Positions 1 through 8,642 of a stretch of 50,238 nucleotides of DNA are shown here, one piece after another. The stretch comes from Gammaproteobacteria bacterium (GTDB lineage: Bacteria; Pseudomonadota; Gammaproteobacteria; JABHGC01). The notes under the pieces are model-generated. The model saw nothing but the letters and a program-made list of their open reading frames with translations, had not been told where the DNA came from and ran no database searches. Position numbers and translations under genes: made by a program. Numbering within the stretch: position 1 is the first letter of the stretch; the number at the start of each line of letters is the position of its first letter. The stretch lies in the NCBI GenBank assembly GCA_027077805.1, contig JALWTS010000042.1, positions 1 through 50,238 of the forward strand. The letters are read 5' to 3'.

Positions 1-2
1 AA

Positions 3-137
3 GTGAAAACGATTTTGATGAAACGATTCTTCAAACGTTTTCCCGATGCCCGTAGTGTATCGGGTGGACTAGAACTGAGTGATTTATCACTTCGAGAGAT
101 AGGTTGCTTGCAACCGACAGTCAATCAGTCCACTTAA
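3..137 (+). CDS. Unidentified ORF fragment, C-terminal end only
   Basis: An open frame enters from the left edge and ends with TAA at 135-137, giving about 44 residues that end in QPTVNQST. I do not recognise the family, and it is not SdhD, the protein usually encoded just before sdhA. Two small inverted repeats lie inside or after it. A C-terminal fragment followed by hairpins could be the right end of an IS200/IS605-type element, but none of the diagnostic TnpB motifs is visible here. It may also be a chance frame. Confidence 0.25.
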   Translation: MKTILMKRFFKRFPDARSVSGGLELSDLSLREIGCLQPTVNQST

Positions 138-139
138 GA

Positions 140-169
140 CCACTTCTATATTCTTCTATGGAAGTGGTA
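140..169. repeat. 8-bp inverted repeat (hairpin) after the leading ORF fragment
   Basis: ACCACTTC is followed about 14 bases later by GAAGTGGT, a perfect 8-bp stem. A second, tighter inverted repeat GGTTGC-TT-GCAACC lies about 30 bases upstream. No T-run follows, so this is not a classical intrinsic terminator. It could be a bidirectional transcription barrier or part of a mobile-element end. The rest of the region up to 332 shows only AT-rich sequence and the ribosome binding site of sdhA. Confidence 0.4.
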
Positions 170-332
170 ACTATAAGGTAGCACTAGAAACATTACAATC
201 CAAAGCAACATAAAATCTTATCAAAATTCAGTCTGATCGAATTCGTTTGGATATGCTAGACTAAAATATAAATATGAAAACGATACCATATGGCAAACCA
301 ATGAATTTAATTCTAATACAAAGGATGATTGA

Positions 333-2105
333 GTGGCAATAACACGCAGAAAATTTGATGCCTTAATTATTGGGGCGGGTGGTGGTGGTTTGCGGGCGGC
401 TTGGCAGTTGGCTCAGGCAGAGGCGAGAGTGGCGGTGGTGTCTAAAGTTTTTCCGACTCGCTCTCATACGGTGGCGGCTCAAGGTGGCGTGAATGCCGCT
501 TTAGCGAATGTTTCCGCCGATAATTGGCATTGGCATATGTATGATACCGTAAAAGGCAGTGATTATTTAGGGGATCAAGATGCTATTGAGTATATGTGTC
601 GGGCTGCCAGTAAAATTGTTTATGAATTAGAACATATGGGGGTGCCATTTTCTCGTTTAGATAATGGCATGATTTATCAACGTGCCTTTGGTGGGCAAAG
701 TCAGGAATTTGGTGGCGGACAAGCCTCTAGGACTTGTGCTGCTGCGGATAGAACAGGTCATGCGATTTTACATTCTTTGTACCAACAAAATATTCAAGCT
801 AAAACCCATTTTTTTGATGAATTTTTTGCCATTGATTTAATTCGGGATAAACACGGTTTCGTTGCGGGTGCGTTAGTTTTAGAGATTGAAACTGGGGAAG
901 CATTATTAATTGAGTCTAAAACGACTTTAATTGCCACAGGTGGGGCAGGGCAGATTTTTCGTACGAATACTAATGCTTTAATTAATACGGGTGATGGTAT
1001 GGCCATGGCATTACGGGCAGGGATTCCATTGCAAGATATGGAATTTTTTCAATTTCATCCTACGGGTATTGCTGGAAAAGGCATGTTAATTACCGAAGGG
1101 GCGAGAGGGGAAGGCGGTTATTTGCTCAACAGTAACGGTGAGCGTTTAATGCAACATTATGCCCCTAATGCCAAAGATTTAGCTAGTCGTGATGTCGTCA
1201 GTCGAGCAATTGCCATTGAAGTCAGAGAAGGTCGGGGTTGTGGGTCGGATAAAGATCATGTTTTATTAAAACTGGATCATTTAGGGGCGGATACGATTAA
1301 AAAACGCTTGCCTGGGATTCGAGCCTTATGCCAAACGTTTTTAAATATTGATCCTATTGATACCCCGATTCCTGTGTATCCTACGGCCCATTATACTATG
1401 GGTGGTATTCCTACCAATCGTTTTGGTCAAGTCATGGTACCTGAACAATTAGGCCCTGAAGAGTCGATTCCGGGATTATATGCGGTGGGGGAATGTGCTT
1501 GTGTGTCAGTGCATGGGGCAAATCGTTTAGGGGGGAATTCTTTACTGGATATTTTAGTATTTGGACGCTCCGCAGCCAATCATATGATAGCGTTTTTGCA
1601 AGAAAATCATTACCACCAAGCCTTGGATATGGCGAGTGTGGATCAAGCGATGCAACGCTTAGAGCGTTGGGATAGCAATAATCAAGGGAATGCGAAAGAA
1701 TCTGTGGCAGATTTGCGTAATACCTTGAAAAAAGTCATGGAAGAACATTGTGGCGTGTTTCGTAATGAAGAGGTTTTAAAACAAGGCATTGAAAAAGTCA
1801 AAGACATTGAACAACGCTTGCAATATGTTTGTTTACAAGATACCAGCAAGTGTTTTAATACGGCTAAAATTGAAGCCTTAGAATTGGAAAATATGGTTGC
1901 TATTGCCTTAGCAACAGTAATCAGTGCCGAAGCGAGAAAAGAAAGTCGTGGGGCGCATTCTCGTATTGATTATACTAAGCGAGATGATGTGCATTGGTTG
2001 AAACATAGTTTATATTTTAAACAAGACCATAGTATTGATTATAAACCAGTCCATATGAAACCTTTAACTGTGGAATCATTTCCACCTAAAGAGAGGGTGT
2101 ATTAG
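333..2105 (+). CDS. sdhA: Succinate dehydrogenase flavoprotein subunit
   Basis: This 590-residue protein is the FAD-bearing catalytic subunit of complex II, oxidising succinate to fumarate at the cytoplasmic face of the inner membrane. The N-terminal dinucleotide-binding motif GAGGGGLR is at about residues 15-21. The segment SHTVAAQGG (about 44-52) contains the His that carries covalent FAD. Substrate-site segments HPTGI, ARGEGG and [12 protein letters not shown] are intact, and the length matches the family (about 588 in E. coli). The start is GTG at 333, preceded by AAGGA at 321-325 with 7-nt spacing. It overlaps sdhB by one base (TAGTG). sdhC and sdhD, which normally precede it in gammaproteobacteria, are absent from the 332 bases upstream. 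Confidence 0.97.
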   Translation: MAITRRKFDALIIGAGGGGLRAAWQLAQAEARVAVVSKVFPTRSHTVAAQGGVNAALANVSADNWHWHMYDTVKGSDYLGDQDAIEYMCRAASKIVYELEHMGVPFSRLDNGMIYQRAFGGQSQEFGGGQASRTCAAADRTGHAILHSLYQQNIQAKTHFFDEFFAIDLIRDKHGFVAGALVLEIETGEALLIESKTTLIATGGAGQIFRTNTNALINTGDGMAMALRAGIPLQDMEFFQFHPTGIAGKGMLITEGARGEGGYLLNSNGERLMQHYAPNAKDLASRDVVSRAIAIEVREGRGCGSDKDHVLLKLDHLGADTIKKRLPGIRALCQTFLNIDPIDTPIPVYPTAHYTMGGIPTNRFGQVMVPEQLGPEESIPGLYAVGECACVSVHGANRLGGNSLLDILVFGRSAANHMIAFLQENHYHQALDMASVDQAMQRLERWDSNNQGNAKESVADLRNTLKKVMEEHCGVFRNEEVLKQGIEKVKDIEQRLQYVCLQDTSKCFNTAKIEALELENMVAIALATVISAEARKESRGAHSRIDYTKRDDVHWLKHSLYFKQDHSIDYKPVHMKPLTVESFPPKERVY

Positions 2106-2806
2106 TGAACATTCAATTTTCAATTTATCGTTATCATCCTGACAAATCACAAAGTCCTTATATGCAGCGCTTTGAATTAGCTAATTCAAAATCGGATTTA
2201 ATGTTATTAGATGCCTTGTTATTGTTAAAAGAAAAAGAGGAAAGTTTAACCTTTCGTCGCTCTTGTGGTGAAGGGGTTTGTGGTTCGGATGCCATGAATA
2301 TTAATGGTCGTAATGGTTTGCCTTGTATTACGCCAATTTCGGAATTAACCCAACCGATTGAATTACGACCCTTACCTGGTTTAGAGGTGATTCGGGATTT
2401 AGTGGTAGATATGCGTTTGTTTTATCAACAATATCGCATTGCGAAACCCTATTTAATTCGTCAGGATCCCGATCCTGAAATTGAATATAAACAAAGTCCT
2501 AAACAACGAGAAAAACTTGATGGTTTGTATGAATGTATTTTATGTGCTTGCTGTTCAACGGCCTGTCCCTCTTTTTGGTGGAATCCTGATAAGTTTTTAG
2601 GGCCAGCGGCTTTATTGCAATCCTATCGCTTTTTAGCCGATAGTCGGGATCAAGCAACTGAAGAACGTTTGGCTGAATTAAACCATCCTTATAAAGTGTT
2701 CCGCTGTCATACAATTATGAATTGCATGGATGTCTGCCCGAAAAATCTTAATCCAAGCAAAGCGATTTCTAAAATTAAACAATTAATGCTTGAACATGCC
2801 ATCTGA
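2105..2806 (+). CDS. sdhB: Succinate dehydrogenase iron-sulfur subunit
   Basis: This 233-residue electron-transfer subunit of complex II carries electrons from FAD to the membrane quinone site. The N-terminal ferredoxin-like domain has the [2Fe-2S] cysteines in RRSCGEGVCGSDAM and GLPC. The C-terminal domain carries the [4Fe-4S]/[3Fe-4S] ligands in CILCACCSTACP and CHTIMNCMDVCPKNLNP. The start is GTG at 2105, sharing a base with the sdhA stop, with GAGAGGG just upstream. The 3' end overlaps the start of sdhE, so sdhA-sdhB-sdhE-ygfX is almost certainly one transcript. Confidence 0.97.
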   Translation: MNIQFSIYRYHPDKSQSPYMQRFELANSKSDLMLLDALLLLKEKEESLTFRRSCGEGVCGSDAMNINGRNGLPCITPISELTQPIELRPLPGLEVIRDLVVDMRLFYQQYRIAKPYLIRQDPDPEIEYKQSPKQREKLDGLYECILCACCSTACPSFWWNPDKFLGPAALLQSYRFLADSRDQATEERLAELNHPYKVFRCHTIMNCMDVCPKNLNPSKAISKIKQLMLEHAI

Positions 2807-3059
2807 GGATTTTTCATTACAGCTCGAACAACGACGTTTATTATGGCAATGTCGGCGGGGTATGTTGGAATTGGATATGCTATTACAACCTTTTGTGCGA
2901 CAACATTATGCCCAATTATCTACAACACAACAACAACAGTTTATGGCATTGTTAGAATATCCCGATCAAACTTTACAAGCATGGTTTTTTCAAGAGCAAT
3001 TGCCTGAGGATAAGGATTTAATTGCAATGATTGCTAAAATCAAACAATGTCTCGTTTAG
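2796..3059 (+). CDS. sdhE: FAD assembly factor SdhE (succinate dehydrogenase flavinylation)
   Basis: This 87-residue helical protein belongs to the SdhE/YgfY/CptB family, which promotes covalent attachment of FAD to SdhA. The diagnostic RGM motif lies at residues 21-23 within CRRGMLELDMLL. I prefer the ATG at 2796 inside the last codons of sdhB; a TTG at 2790 in the same frame would add two residues. The overlap with both sdhB and ygfX implies translational coupling. Direct adjacency to its client SdhA fits the assembly role. Confidence 0.9.
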   Translation: MPSEDFSLQLEQRRLLWQCRRGMLELDMLLQPFVRQHYAQLSTTQQQQFMALLEYPDQTLQAWFFQEQLPEDKDLIAMIAKIKQCLV

Positions 3060-3445
3060 ACTTATGCTTACAGCCTTCAAAATGGTTGATGATAGTAATT
3101 ATATTTTATCATGGCTTGGTCATTTATAGTGGTTATTTATGGTTAGCAATGGATTGGTGGTTGGTATGGTGTTTAGGATTTACGGCACATGCTTGGTGGC
3201 AGGTACAACGCTATCGGCAGTCAACCATTGCTAGAATGATTTGGACAGCAGATGATCGCTGGTTATTAATTGATCAACAGCAACAACTCATAACGGATTA
3301 TTTGCAATGCAATAGTATTGTAACGGCAAAGTTAATTATTTTAAATTTTCAATCACAATCATTGATTTTATTCCCAGATAGTTTAAGCAAGGCTGATTTC
3401 AAACGATTATTAGCAAAATTTGCGATTGTGTATCAGATTCGGTAA
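3047..3445 (+). CDS. ygfX: YgfX-like membrane protein
   Basis: This 132-residue protein has two hydrophobic segments in its first 50 or so residues, then a soluble C-terminal part. Its position immediately after sdhE, overlapping it by 13 bases, and the Trp-rich membrane hairpin followed by a short beta-rich tail match YgfX/CptA, the usual partner of SdhE in gammaproteobacteria. E. coli YgfX has been described as a toxin acting on cytoskeletal proteins, but a membrane-bound role linked to SDH assembly is equally compatible. Assignment rests mainly on context and topology, because the family diverges strongly in sequence. Confidence 0.7.
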   Translation: MSRLDLCLQPSKWLMIVIIFYHGLVIYSGYLWLAMDWWLVWCLGFTAHAWWQVQRYRQSTIARMIWTADDRWLLIDQQQQLITDYLQCNSIVTAKLIILNFQSQSLILFPDSLSKADFKRLLAKFAIVYQIR

Positions 3446-3505
3446 GCTGTGAGCTTTGTAACGTTTTTGTTCAATGCGGAATTTTAATTCAAGGATAGAT
3501 TGATC

Positions 3506-5284
3506 ATGTGGTATGACAAAATTATTGCCAATTTAGACACTCCCCAAATTATCAACGATTCAAAAACCCCGTCAGGTCGAGTCCATGTAGGTTCTTTACG
3601 TGGGGTATTAATTCATGATGCGGTATTTCGAGCCTTGCAACAAAAGGGTAATCAAGTAACGTATCTGTATGGCGTGGATGATTATGATCCTTTAGATGGC
3701 TTACCTTCGGATGCAACGAATGATATGAAACAATATATGGGCATGCCTTTATGCCAAATTCCTGCCCCTGAAGGCTCAACTGCGACTGATTTAGCCGATC
3801 ATTACATTCGCGAGTTTTTGCAAATTTTTACCGAACTCGGCGTAAAAGCGAAGACTTATCGAATGCGAGATATTTATCGTTCAGGGGAATTTAATCAAGC
3901 CATTGATCAGATTTTAAGTCAGGCAGATAAGGTCAGACAAGTGTATTTAGATGTCAGTCGTTCTAAACGCCCTGATAACTGGTATCCCTTTCAAGTGGTT
4001 TGTGAACAATGTGGCAAAGTTGGAACAACTCAGGTCATTGCTTATGATGGTAAAGAAGTCAGTTATCAATGTTTACCTGCTTTGGTCAGTTGGGCATCAG
4101 GTTGTGGGCATCAGGGCAAAGTGTCGCCCTTTGATGGCAATGGTAAATTGCCGTGGAAATTGGAATGGGTGGCAAAGTGGTCGCAGTTTGGTATTAGCAT
4201 TGAAGGGGCAGGGAAAGATCATTGCACCAAAGGTGGGTCAAGAGATGTTGCTAGTCGTTGTTTGCAAAGGCTTTTTGGTTTGCAACCACCGATTAATATC
4301 CCCTATGAATTTTTTTTAGTGGAAGGGGCAAAAATGAGTTCTTCTAAAGGTATTGGTACTTCTGCGAGAGAAATGGCTGATTTTCTACCCCCAGAAATTT
4401 TACGTTTTTTAATGATTCGTACCGCTCCAAAGAAAACCGTTAATTTTTCTACTGATGCGGAATATATGCTTAAGTTATTTAATGAGCATGATAAATTACT
4501 ACAGCTTAAACAAGCTGGGAAATTATCCCAAGAAGGCGAAGGTATTTTGAATATGGTGGAAGTTGAGGCCCATCATTCGGATTATCGTCCTGTCAGTTTT
4601 CAGTTAATTACGGCATTAATGCAATTGTTACATGTTAATATTGAACAAGAAGTCATTCAACGTATGGGTGGCGAAATGACTGAGGTAGAGCGTATGCATT
4701 TGCAACAACGCATCAAATCTGCCAAACACTGGTTGGATAATTATGCGGCTGATGAGGATCGTTTGGAGCTAAAATCAGAATTGCCAAATTCTGCCCATAA
4801 CTTATCCGTAGTGCAAAAAGGTTTTTTAAATTTATTAGCGAAAACGCTACAACAAAAAACTTGTGCCGATGAACAGCAATATCAGTCTTTATTATTTGAA
4901 GTGGCAAGATTAACCCCTATTGAACAAAAATACGCTTTTGTAGCGATTTATCGAGTGTTATTAGATAGAACATCCGGGCCGAAAGGGGGCAGTTTATTAT
5001 CGTTTTTAAGTCCTGACTTTTTAATTCAGCGTTTTCAAAGTTTGGATTATTCCGTCTTAGAATTTTATCAAGCGACGGCAAAAACGCTTGTGCAAGTAAA
5101 ACAGTGGTTAGAACAACAAAAAACGACACCAGAAATATTGTCAAATACCGTGATTACTATAGAATCGCAGTTATTTTTGGAGATAAAATTACAATTACAA
5201 GCCAATAAACCCCAGTTGTTGCGAGTGGTATTGGCCGATATAACCGAACAAGAACAGGTCATGACTTTATTTAAGTCAGCATGA
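3506..5284 (+). CDS. lysK: Class I lysyl-tRNA synthetase
   Basis: This protein of about 592 residues charges tRNA-Lys using a class I Rossmann core. The HIGH-type motif is HVGS at residues 27-30 and the KMSKS-type motif is KMSSS at 276-280. A Cys-rich insertion containing CEQCGK and CGHQG lies between them, as in archaeal-type LysRS-I. I prefer the ATG at 3506, with AAGGA at 3491-3495 about 10 nt upstream; an in-frame TTG at 3500 is less likely. Most gammaproteobacteria use the unrelated class II LysS, so this form is notable. It lies in an isolated position after ygfX, convergent with the next gene. Confidence 0.92.
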   Translation: MWYDKIIANLDTPQIINDSKTPSGRVHVGSLRGVLIHDAVFRALQQKGNQVTYLYGVDDYDPLDGLPSDATNDMKQYMGMPLCQIPAPEGSTATDLADHYIREFLQIFTELGVKAKTYRMRDIYRSGEFNQAIDQILSQADKVRQVYLDVSRSKRPDNWYPFQVVCEQCGKVGTTQVIAYDGKEVSYQCLPALVSWASGCGHQGKVSPFDGNGKLPWKLEWVAKWSQFGISIEGAGKDHCTKGGSRDVASRCLQRLFGLQPPINIPYEFFLVEGAKMSSSKGIGTSAREMADFLPPEILRFLMIRTAPKKTVNFSTDAEYMLKLFNEHDKLLQLKQAGKLSQEGEGILNMVEVEAHHSDYRPVSFQLITALMQLLHVNIEQEVIQRMGGEMTEVERMHLQQRIKSAKHWLDNYAADEDRLELKSELPNSAHNLSVVQKGFLNLLAKTLQQKTCADEQQYQSLLFEVARLTPIEQKYAFVAIYRVLLDRTSGPKGGSLLSFLSPDFLIQRFQSLDYSVLEFYQATAKTLVQVKQWLEQQKTTPEILSNTVITIESQLFLEIKLQLQANKPQLLRVVLADITEQEQVMTLFKSA

Positions 5285-5325
5285 AATTGTTAAGTTTTGT
5301 TAATGAAAAAGGATCAGATGCTTGT

Positions 5326-6342
5326 TTAAACCTCAATTTCCGCATAATCATAACATAAAAATACATCGTCTTGTTTCGTTAATAATGTCTTATCAACTTT
5401 AAATAAGTCCGTAAATTCCGCGTTTTCTCTTAATTGTGTCATGGCTTGTTTGGCTTCTTGCATAATAATGTCTTCTAGGAAAATATCCGTACTTCCGGGA
5501 TCATGATGAGTAAGACCAATTTTTTTAATATTGGCAATCAGTCCTTGTTTAATAATGCCTGTTGGGGTGCCATGTCCAAAGCCCCCTGTTTTTTGGGTAT
5601 AACGAGGTAAATCATATTGGGCATCCATAATGGCTAAATCGGCATTGGCAAGATGGCGTTTAAAATCCAGCGGTACACTGACTTGATCTTCATGATCGGT
5701 ACAAAATATAAATACTTTATTAGTCGGCATTTCATGGAAGCGATAGCTGATGCAAGTAGCATTGCCATGATTCGTTGCTTGCATGGTGATGATTAAACAC
5801 TCAGATAGATTATATTCTTTGCCGTTAATAGGAATAGGCTGATTTTTTTGGGTAAAAGTCATGTAATGATCAAATTGGTGTTGTTGAAATCCACCTTCAG
5901 GATGACTCACTATAATTGTTACATCAAAATTTTCCAGGGGATGAAAATTCATTTTATGACACACTCGTTGATAATCAACGGGGAAAAACGGACGGCGAAA
6001 GACATGTTGGATCATTTCTTTGGGGCCAATGCCATTATCAACAGGGCCATAAAGACTCATAGGAATGTTATCAATAAAAGTAGGCGGTGATAAGGTTAAG
6101 CCTAAAATATGATCCCAATGCCAATGAGTAAACAATAATGCAAAATGTAGCCCTTGAGATATTTCATTTAAATAATGCCAACCTGCAGGAACAAAACCAG
6201 TACCCGTATCTAAAATCAAATGAGTAGCAGGTGGCAAACAAGAGGACATGACCTCATAACAAGTAGTATTGCCTCCCGCTTTAATACTATCGGCGTTACT
6301 AATCGCAATACTACCCCTAGCACCCCAAATCTTTATTTTCAT
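5326..6342 (-). CDS. MBL-fold metallo-hydrolase
   Basis: This 338-residue protein opens with KIKIWGARGSI and GGNTTC, typical of a cytosolic metallo-beta-lactamase-fold subgroup related to RNase Z/PhnP-like hydrolases. The metal motif HxHxDH is present as THWHWDH, with ligands H73, H75, D77 and H78. Further candidate ligands lie in NHGNAT, CTDHED and the late THHDPGSTD. No signal peptide is seen, so it is probably cytoplasmic. The substrate cannot be read from sequence; phosphodiester or cyclic-nucleotide substrates are possible from family precedent. It is transcribed alone, convergent with lysK. Confidence 0.8.
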   Translation of the reverse strand: MKIKIWGARGSIAISNADSIKAGGNTTCYEVMSSCLPPATHLILDTGTGFVPAGWHYLNEISQGLHFALLFTHWHWDHILGLTLSPPTFIDNIPMSLYGPVDNGIGPKEMIQHVFRRPFFPVDYQRVCHKMNFHPLENFDVTIIVSHPEGGFQQHQFDHYMTFTQKNQPIPINGKEYNLSECLIITMQATNHGNATCISYRFHEMPTNKVFIFCTDHEDQVSVPLDFKRHLANADLAIMDAQYDLPRYTQKTGGFGHGTPTGIIKQGLIANIKKIGLTHHDPGSTDIFLEDIIMQEAKQAMTQLRENAEFTDLFKVDKTLLTKQDDVFLCYDYAEIEV

Positions 6343-6544
6343 CCCAGCAACCTTTTGTGTGGTCTTGTCAAAGAAATAATGTATTATTATAGGTTAGTTT
6401 TGTTATGTTTGTGACTGAGTGAACAAAATTGCAAATTGCAATTGATATGAAATATGTAGTAAATTTAGCAATAGAAATTTTTTTAAGTTTCGCTTTAAGG
6501 TTTAAGTGTTAAGTTTTAATATTTGCCAAAATATGGAGGAAAAC

Positions 6545-6895
6545 ATGGCAGAAGATACCTTATTTAGTCAAATTATTCGTGGTGATATTCCTTCGGATCA
6601 AGTTTATCAAGATGAATTAGTCACCGCTTTTAGAGATATTAGTCCCCAAGCACCCACTCATATTTTAATTGTACCGAATAAAGTCATTCCTACCATTAAT
6701 GATGTGACTGAGGAAGATGAACCAGTGTTAGGGCATTTATTTATTATTGCGGCTAAAATTGCCAAAGAACAAGGCATTGCTGACGATGGTTATCGTTTAA
6801 TTGTGAATTGTAATCGTCATGGTGGTCAAGAAGTATTTCATTTACATATGCATTTAGTGGGTGGTCATCCATTAGGGCCGATGTTAATGCGTTAA
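6545..6895 (+). CDS. hinT: HIT-family nucleotide-binding hydrolase (HinT)
   Basis: This 116-residue protein has the histidine triad near its C-terminus in HLHMHLVGG, preceded by a glycine-rich nucleotide pocket. HinT enzymes hydrolyse adenosine phosphoramidates and aminoacyl-adenylates in the cytoplasm. The start is chosen at ATG 6545 because GGAGGA at 6535-6540 is a near-perfect ribosome binding site at 4-nt spacing. Upstream in-frame GTG (6506) and ATG (6533) would place that site inside the gene. Length and the N-terminal pattern [15 protein letters not shown] match bacterial HinT. Confidence 0.95.
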   Translation: MAEDTLFSQIIRGDIPSDQVYQDELVTAFRDISPQAPTHILIVPNKVIPTINDVTEEDEPVLGHLFIIAAKIAKEQGIADDGYRLIVNCNRHGGQEVFHLHMHLVGGHPLGPMLMR

Positions 6896-6931
6896 ATGTC
6901 GTTTGTTTTAATAGTCAAACCGTAATAAGTT

Positions 6932-7927
6932 GTGTTTAGAATTGCCATTTTTTCATTCCCATCCTTAGGCGACGGTTTAATTTATACAAGCATTGCGGAA
7001 AACTTTAGTCGGGTCGGACATCAGGTTGTATTATATAGCAATTTAATTTCACATATTGATGCTTGGTTACCTAATATCACGGTTAATACTGTCCCTCTTT
7101 TAGAGAAAGAATTTATTGATAATTCTTATGATTTTATTATTAGTGATGCTCGTTGCGAGTTTGTCGATTGGGTTTGTTTGCCTGAGAATATTAAAATTTT
7201 AAATAAAACGACCTTAATTTCTGCTCAAAGTGCCGAGAAAGTAAAAAAAACTGTGTTTGCTTCTAAGCCAGAAGAGGTATTTGCCTTAGCAAAGCAATAT
7301 TCTGAAACATTAGATGAACTCAATTTAAATAATCTTAGTATGTCACTGCAAGATATTGATTCTTCGGGTACGATGGTTGATAAAGCGGTTACTTGGTGTC
7401 AACAAGTTTTGGGTCAAACATGCCATAAAACCGTCAAATTAAAAATTCCTAAACACCTCATTCACAAAAAATATCCTGAACGTATTATTATCAGTCCACA
7501 ATCGCCTTATCCAAAAAAAAATTGGTCAGCAAAAGGATTTTTAGCGGTTGCTGAGCAATTAAAATCCCAAGGTTATCAAGCTGTTTTTGTTGTCGCACCT
7601 GCTGAAAGAGAATTATGGTTAGATAAATTAAATAAGCAATTTAAATTGCCTTTTTTTGCGACGATAGAGGAACTTGCGAGTTATATTTATGAATCATCTT
7701 GTGTTATTGCCAATGACTCAGGCAATGGTCATTTGGCATCATTTCTCGATATTCCAGTGGTTACAATTTTTAGAAAAAATAAAGCATTTAGGTGGCAAGC
7801 GGGATGGCGTAGAGCGATTGTTGTAAAACCAATGTTAGTGAGTAAACTGCTATCAAATAAATCTTGGCGAGCGTTTATTACAACTAAAATGGTTACAAAG
7901 GCAGTTGAACAAGCATTAAAGTCTTAA
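6932..7927 (+). CDS. Glycosyltransferase family 9-like (heptosyltransferase-type) protein
   Basis: This 331-residue protein has a two-domain GT-B layout. The N-terminal segment IAIFSFPSLGDGLIYTSIA resembles the GT9 acceptor-side glycine loop. The C-terminal donor domain has SPQSPYPKKNWS and CVIANDSGNGHLASFLDIP, which matches the conserved D(S/T)GxxHLA pattern of ADP-heptose:LPS heptosyltransferases. A cytoplasmic, membrane-associated role in LPS or other glycan assembly is expected; the sugar and acceptor are unknown. The start is GTG at 6932 with only a weak upstream AAG, so the exact start is uncertain. No other LPS gene is adjacent. Confidence 0.75.
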   Translation: MFRIAIFSFPSLGDGLIYTSIAENFSRVGHQVVLYSNLISHIDAWLPNITVNTVPLLEKEFIDNSYDFIISDARCEFVDWVCLPENIKILNKTTLISAQSAEKVKKTVFASKPEEVFALAKQYSETLDELNLNNLSMSLQDIDSSGTMVDKAVTWCQQVLGQTCHKTVKLKIPKHLIHKKYPERIIISPQSPYPKKNWSAKGFLAVAEQLKSQGYQAVFVVAPAERELWLDKLNKQFKLPFFATIEELASYIYESSCVIANDSGNGHLASFLDIPVVTIFRKNKAFRWQAGWRRAIVVKPMLVSKLLSNKSWRAFITTKMVTKAVEQALKS

Positions 7928-8079
7928 GATTCTTTTGTGCTTAATTGACTACCTGCCATTGATGCCTGTTGTTAATCGTTTTTTATTTAACGACAGCTGA
8001 AAAAAACTGAACGACACAATATACAAATGCCTAATCCTCTGATAAACTTTTTTATAAGTTTGTATTTTAAGGTTGTACA

Positions 8080-8604
8080 ATGGAAAAGATAAGCGTTTTA
8101 TTTGTTTGTATGGGTAATATTTGTCGTTCACCAACGGCACATGGGGTATTTCGGCATTTAGTCGAGCAGGCAGGATTAAGTTCAGAGATTTTCATTGATT
8201 CGGCAGGTACTTATGCCTATTATCAAGGGGAACCACCGGATCAACGTGCGCAAGACGTCGCAAGGCGACATGGCATTGATATGAGTGATTTAGCGGCGCG
8301 TAAAGTGGTGGCAGAGGATTTTGAAAATTTTGATTATATTTTGGCAATGGATACCGAAAATTATCAAGATTTAAAAAAACGCTGTCCTGAACAATATCAA
8401 GCGAAAGTGGAATATTTTTTAGATTATGCCCCCGATGTTAAGGAGCGTGAAGTTCCTGATCCCTATTATGGGGGGAAACAAGGGTTTGAACGGGTGTTTA
8501 ACTTAGTGGAAGTTGCCTCAGAAGGCTTGTTAACTCGTATTAAAAAAAGTTTTCACTTTCGTTGCCCAACGGAATATGATCGACAACAAGCCCAACGATC
8601 CTAA
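8080..8604 (+). CDS. Low-molecular-weight protein-tyrosine phosphatase
   Basis: This 174-residue cytoplasmic phosphatase has the P-loop CMGNICRS, where nucleophile C10 and R16 satisfy the CX5R rule. The general acid D127 is in DPYYGG. Members dephosphorylate tyrosine kinases of exopolysaccharide systems or low-molecular substrates; here no BY-kinase or wza gene is nearby, so the substrate is open. Length is slightly longer than the roughly 150-residue norm because of a C-terminal extension. ATG at 8080 follows a weak AAGG. The 152-base gap upstream holds short AT-rich inverted repeats but nothing I can name. Confidence 0.92.
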   Translation: MEKISVLFVCMGNICRSPTAHGVFRHLVEQAGLSSEIFIDSAGTYAYYQGEPPDQRAQDVARRHGIDMSDLAARKVVAEDFENFDYILAMDTENYQDLKKRCPEQYQAKVEYFLDYAPDVKEREVPDPYYGGKQGFERVFNLVEVASEGLLTRIKKSFHFRCPTEYDRQQAQRS

Positions 8605-8642
8605 AAAATAACTACAACGATTAAAGTTAAAGCAGATTATTT

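Noticed and set aside
272..286. 15-base word ATATGAAAACGATAC shared with the region at about 38057
   Set aside because: The second copy lies in the lpxH coding end, there are only two copies, and no flanking similarity exists; no element can be supported.
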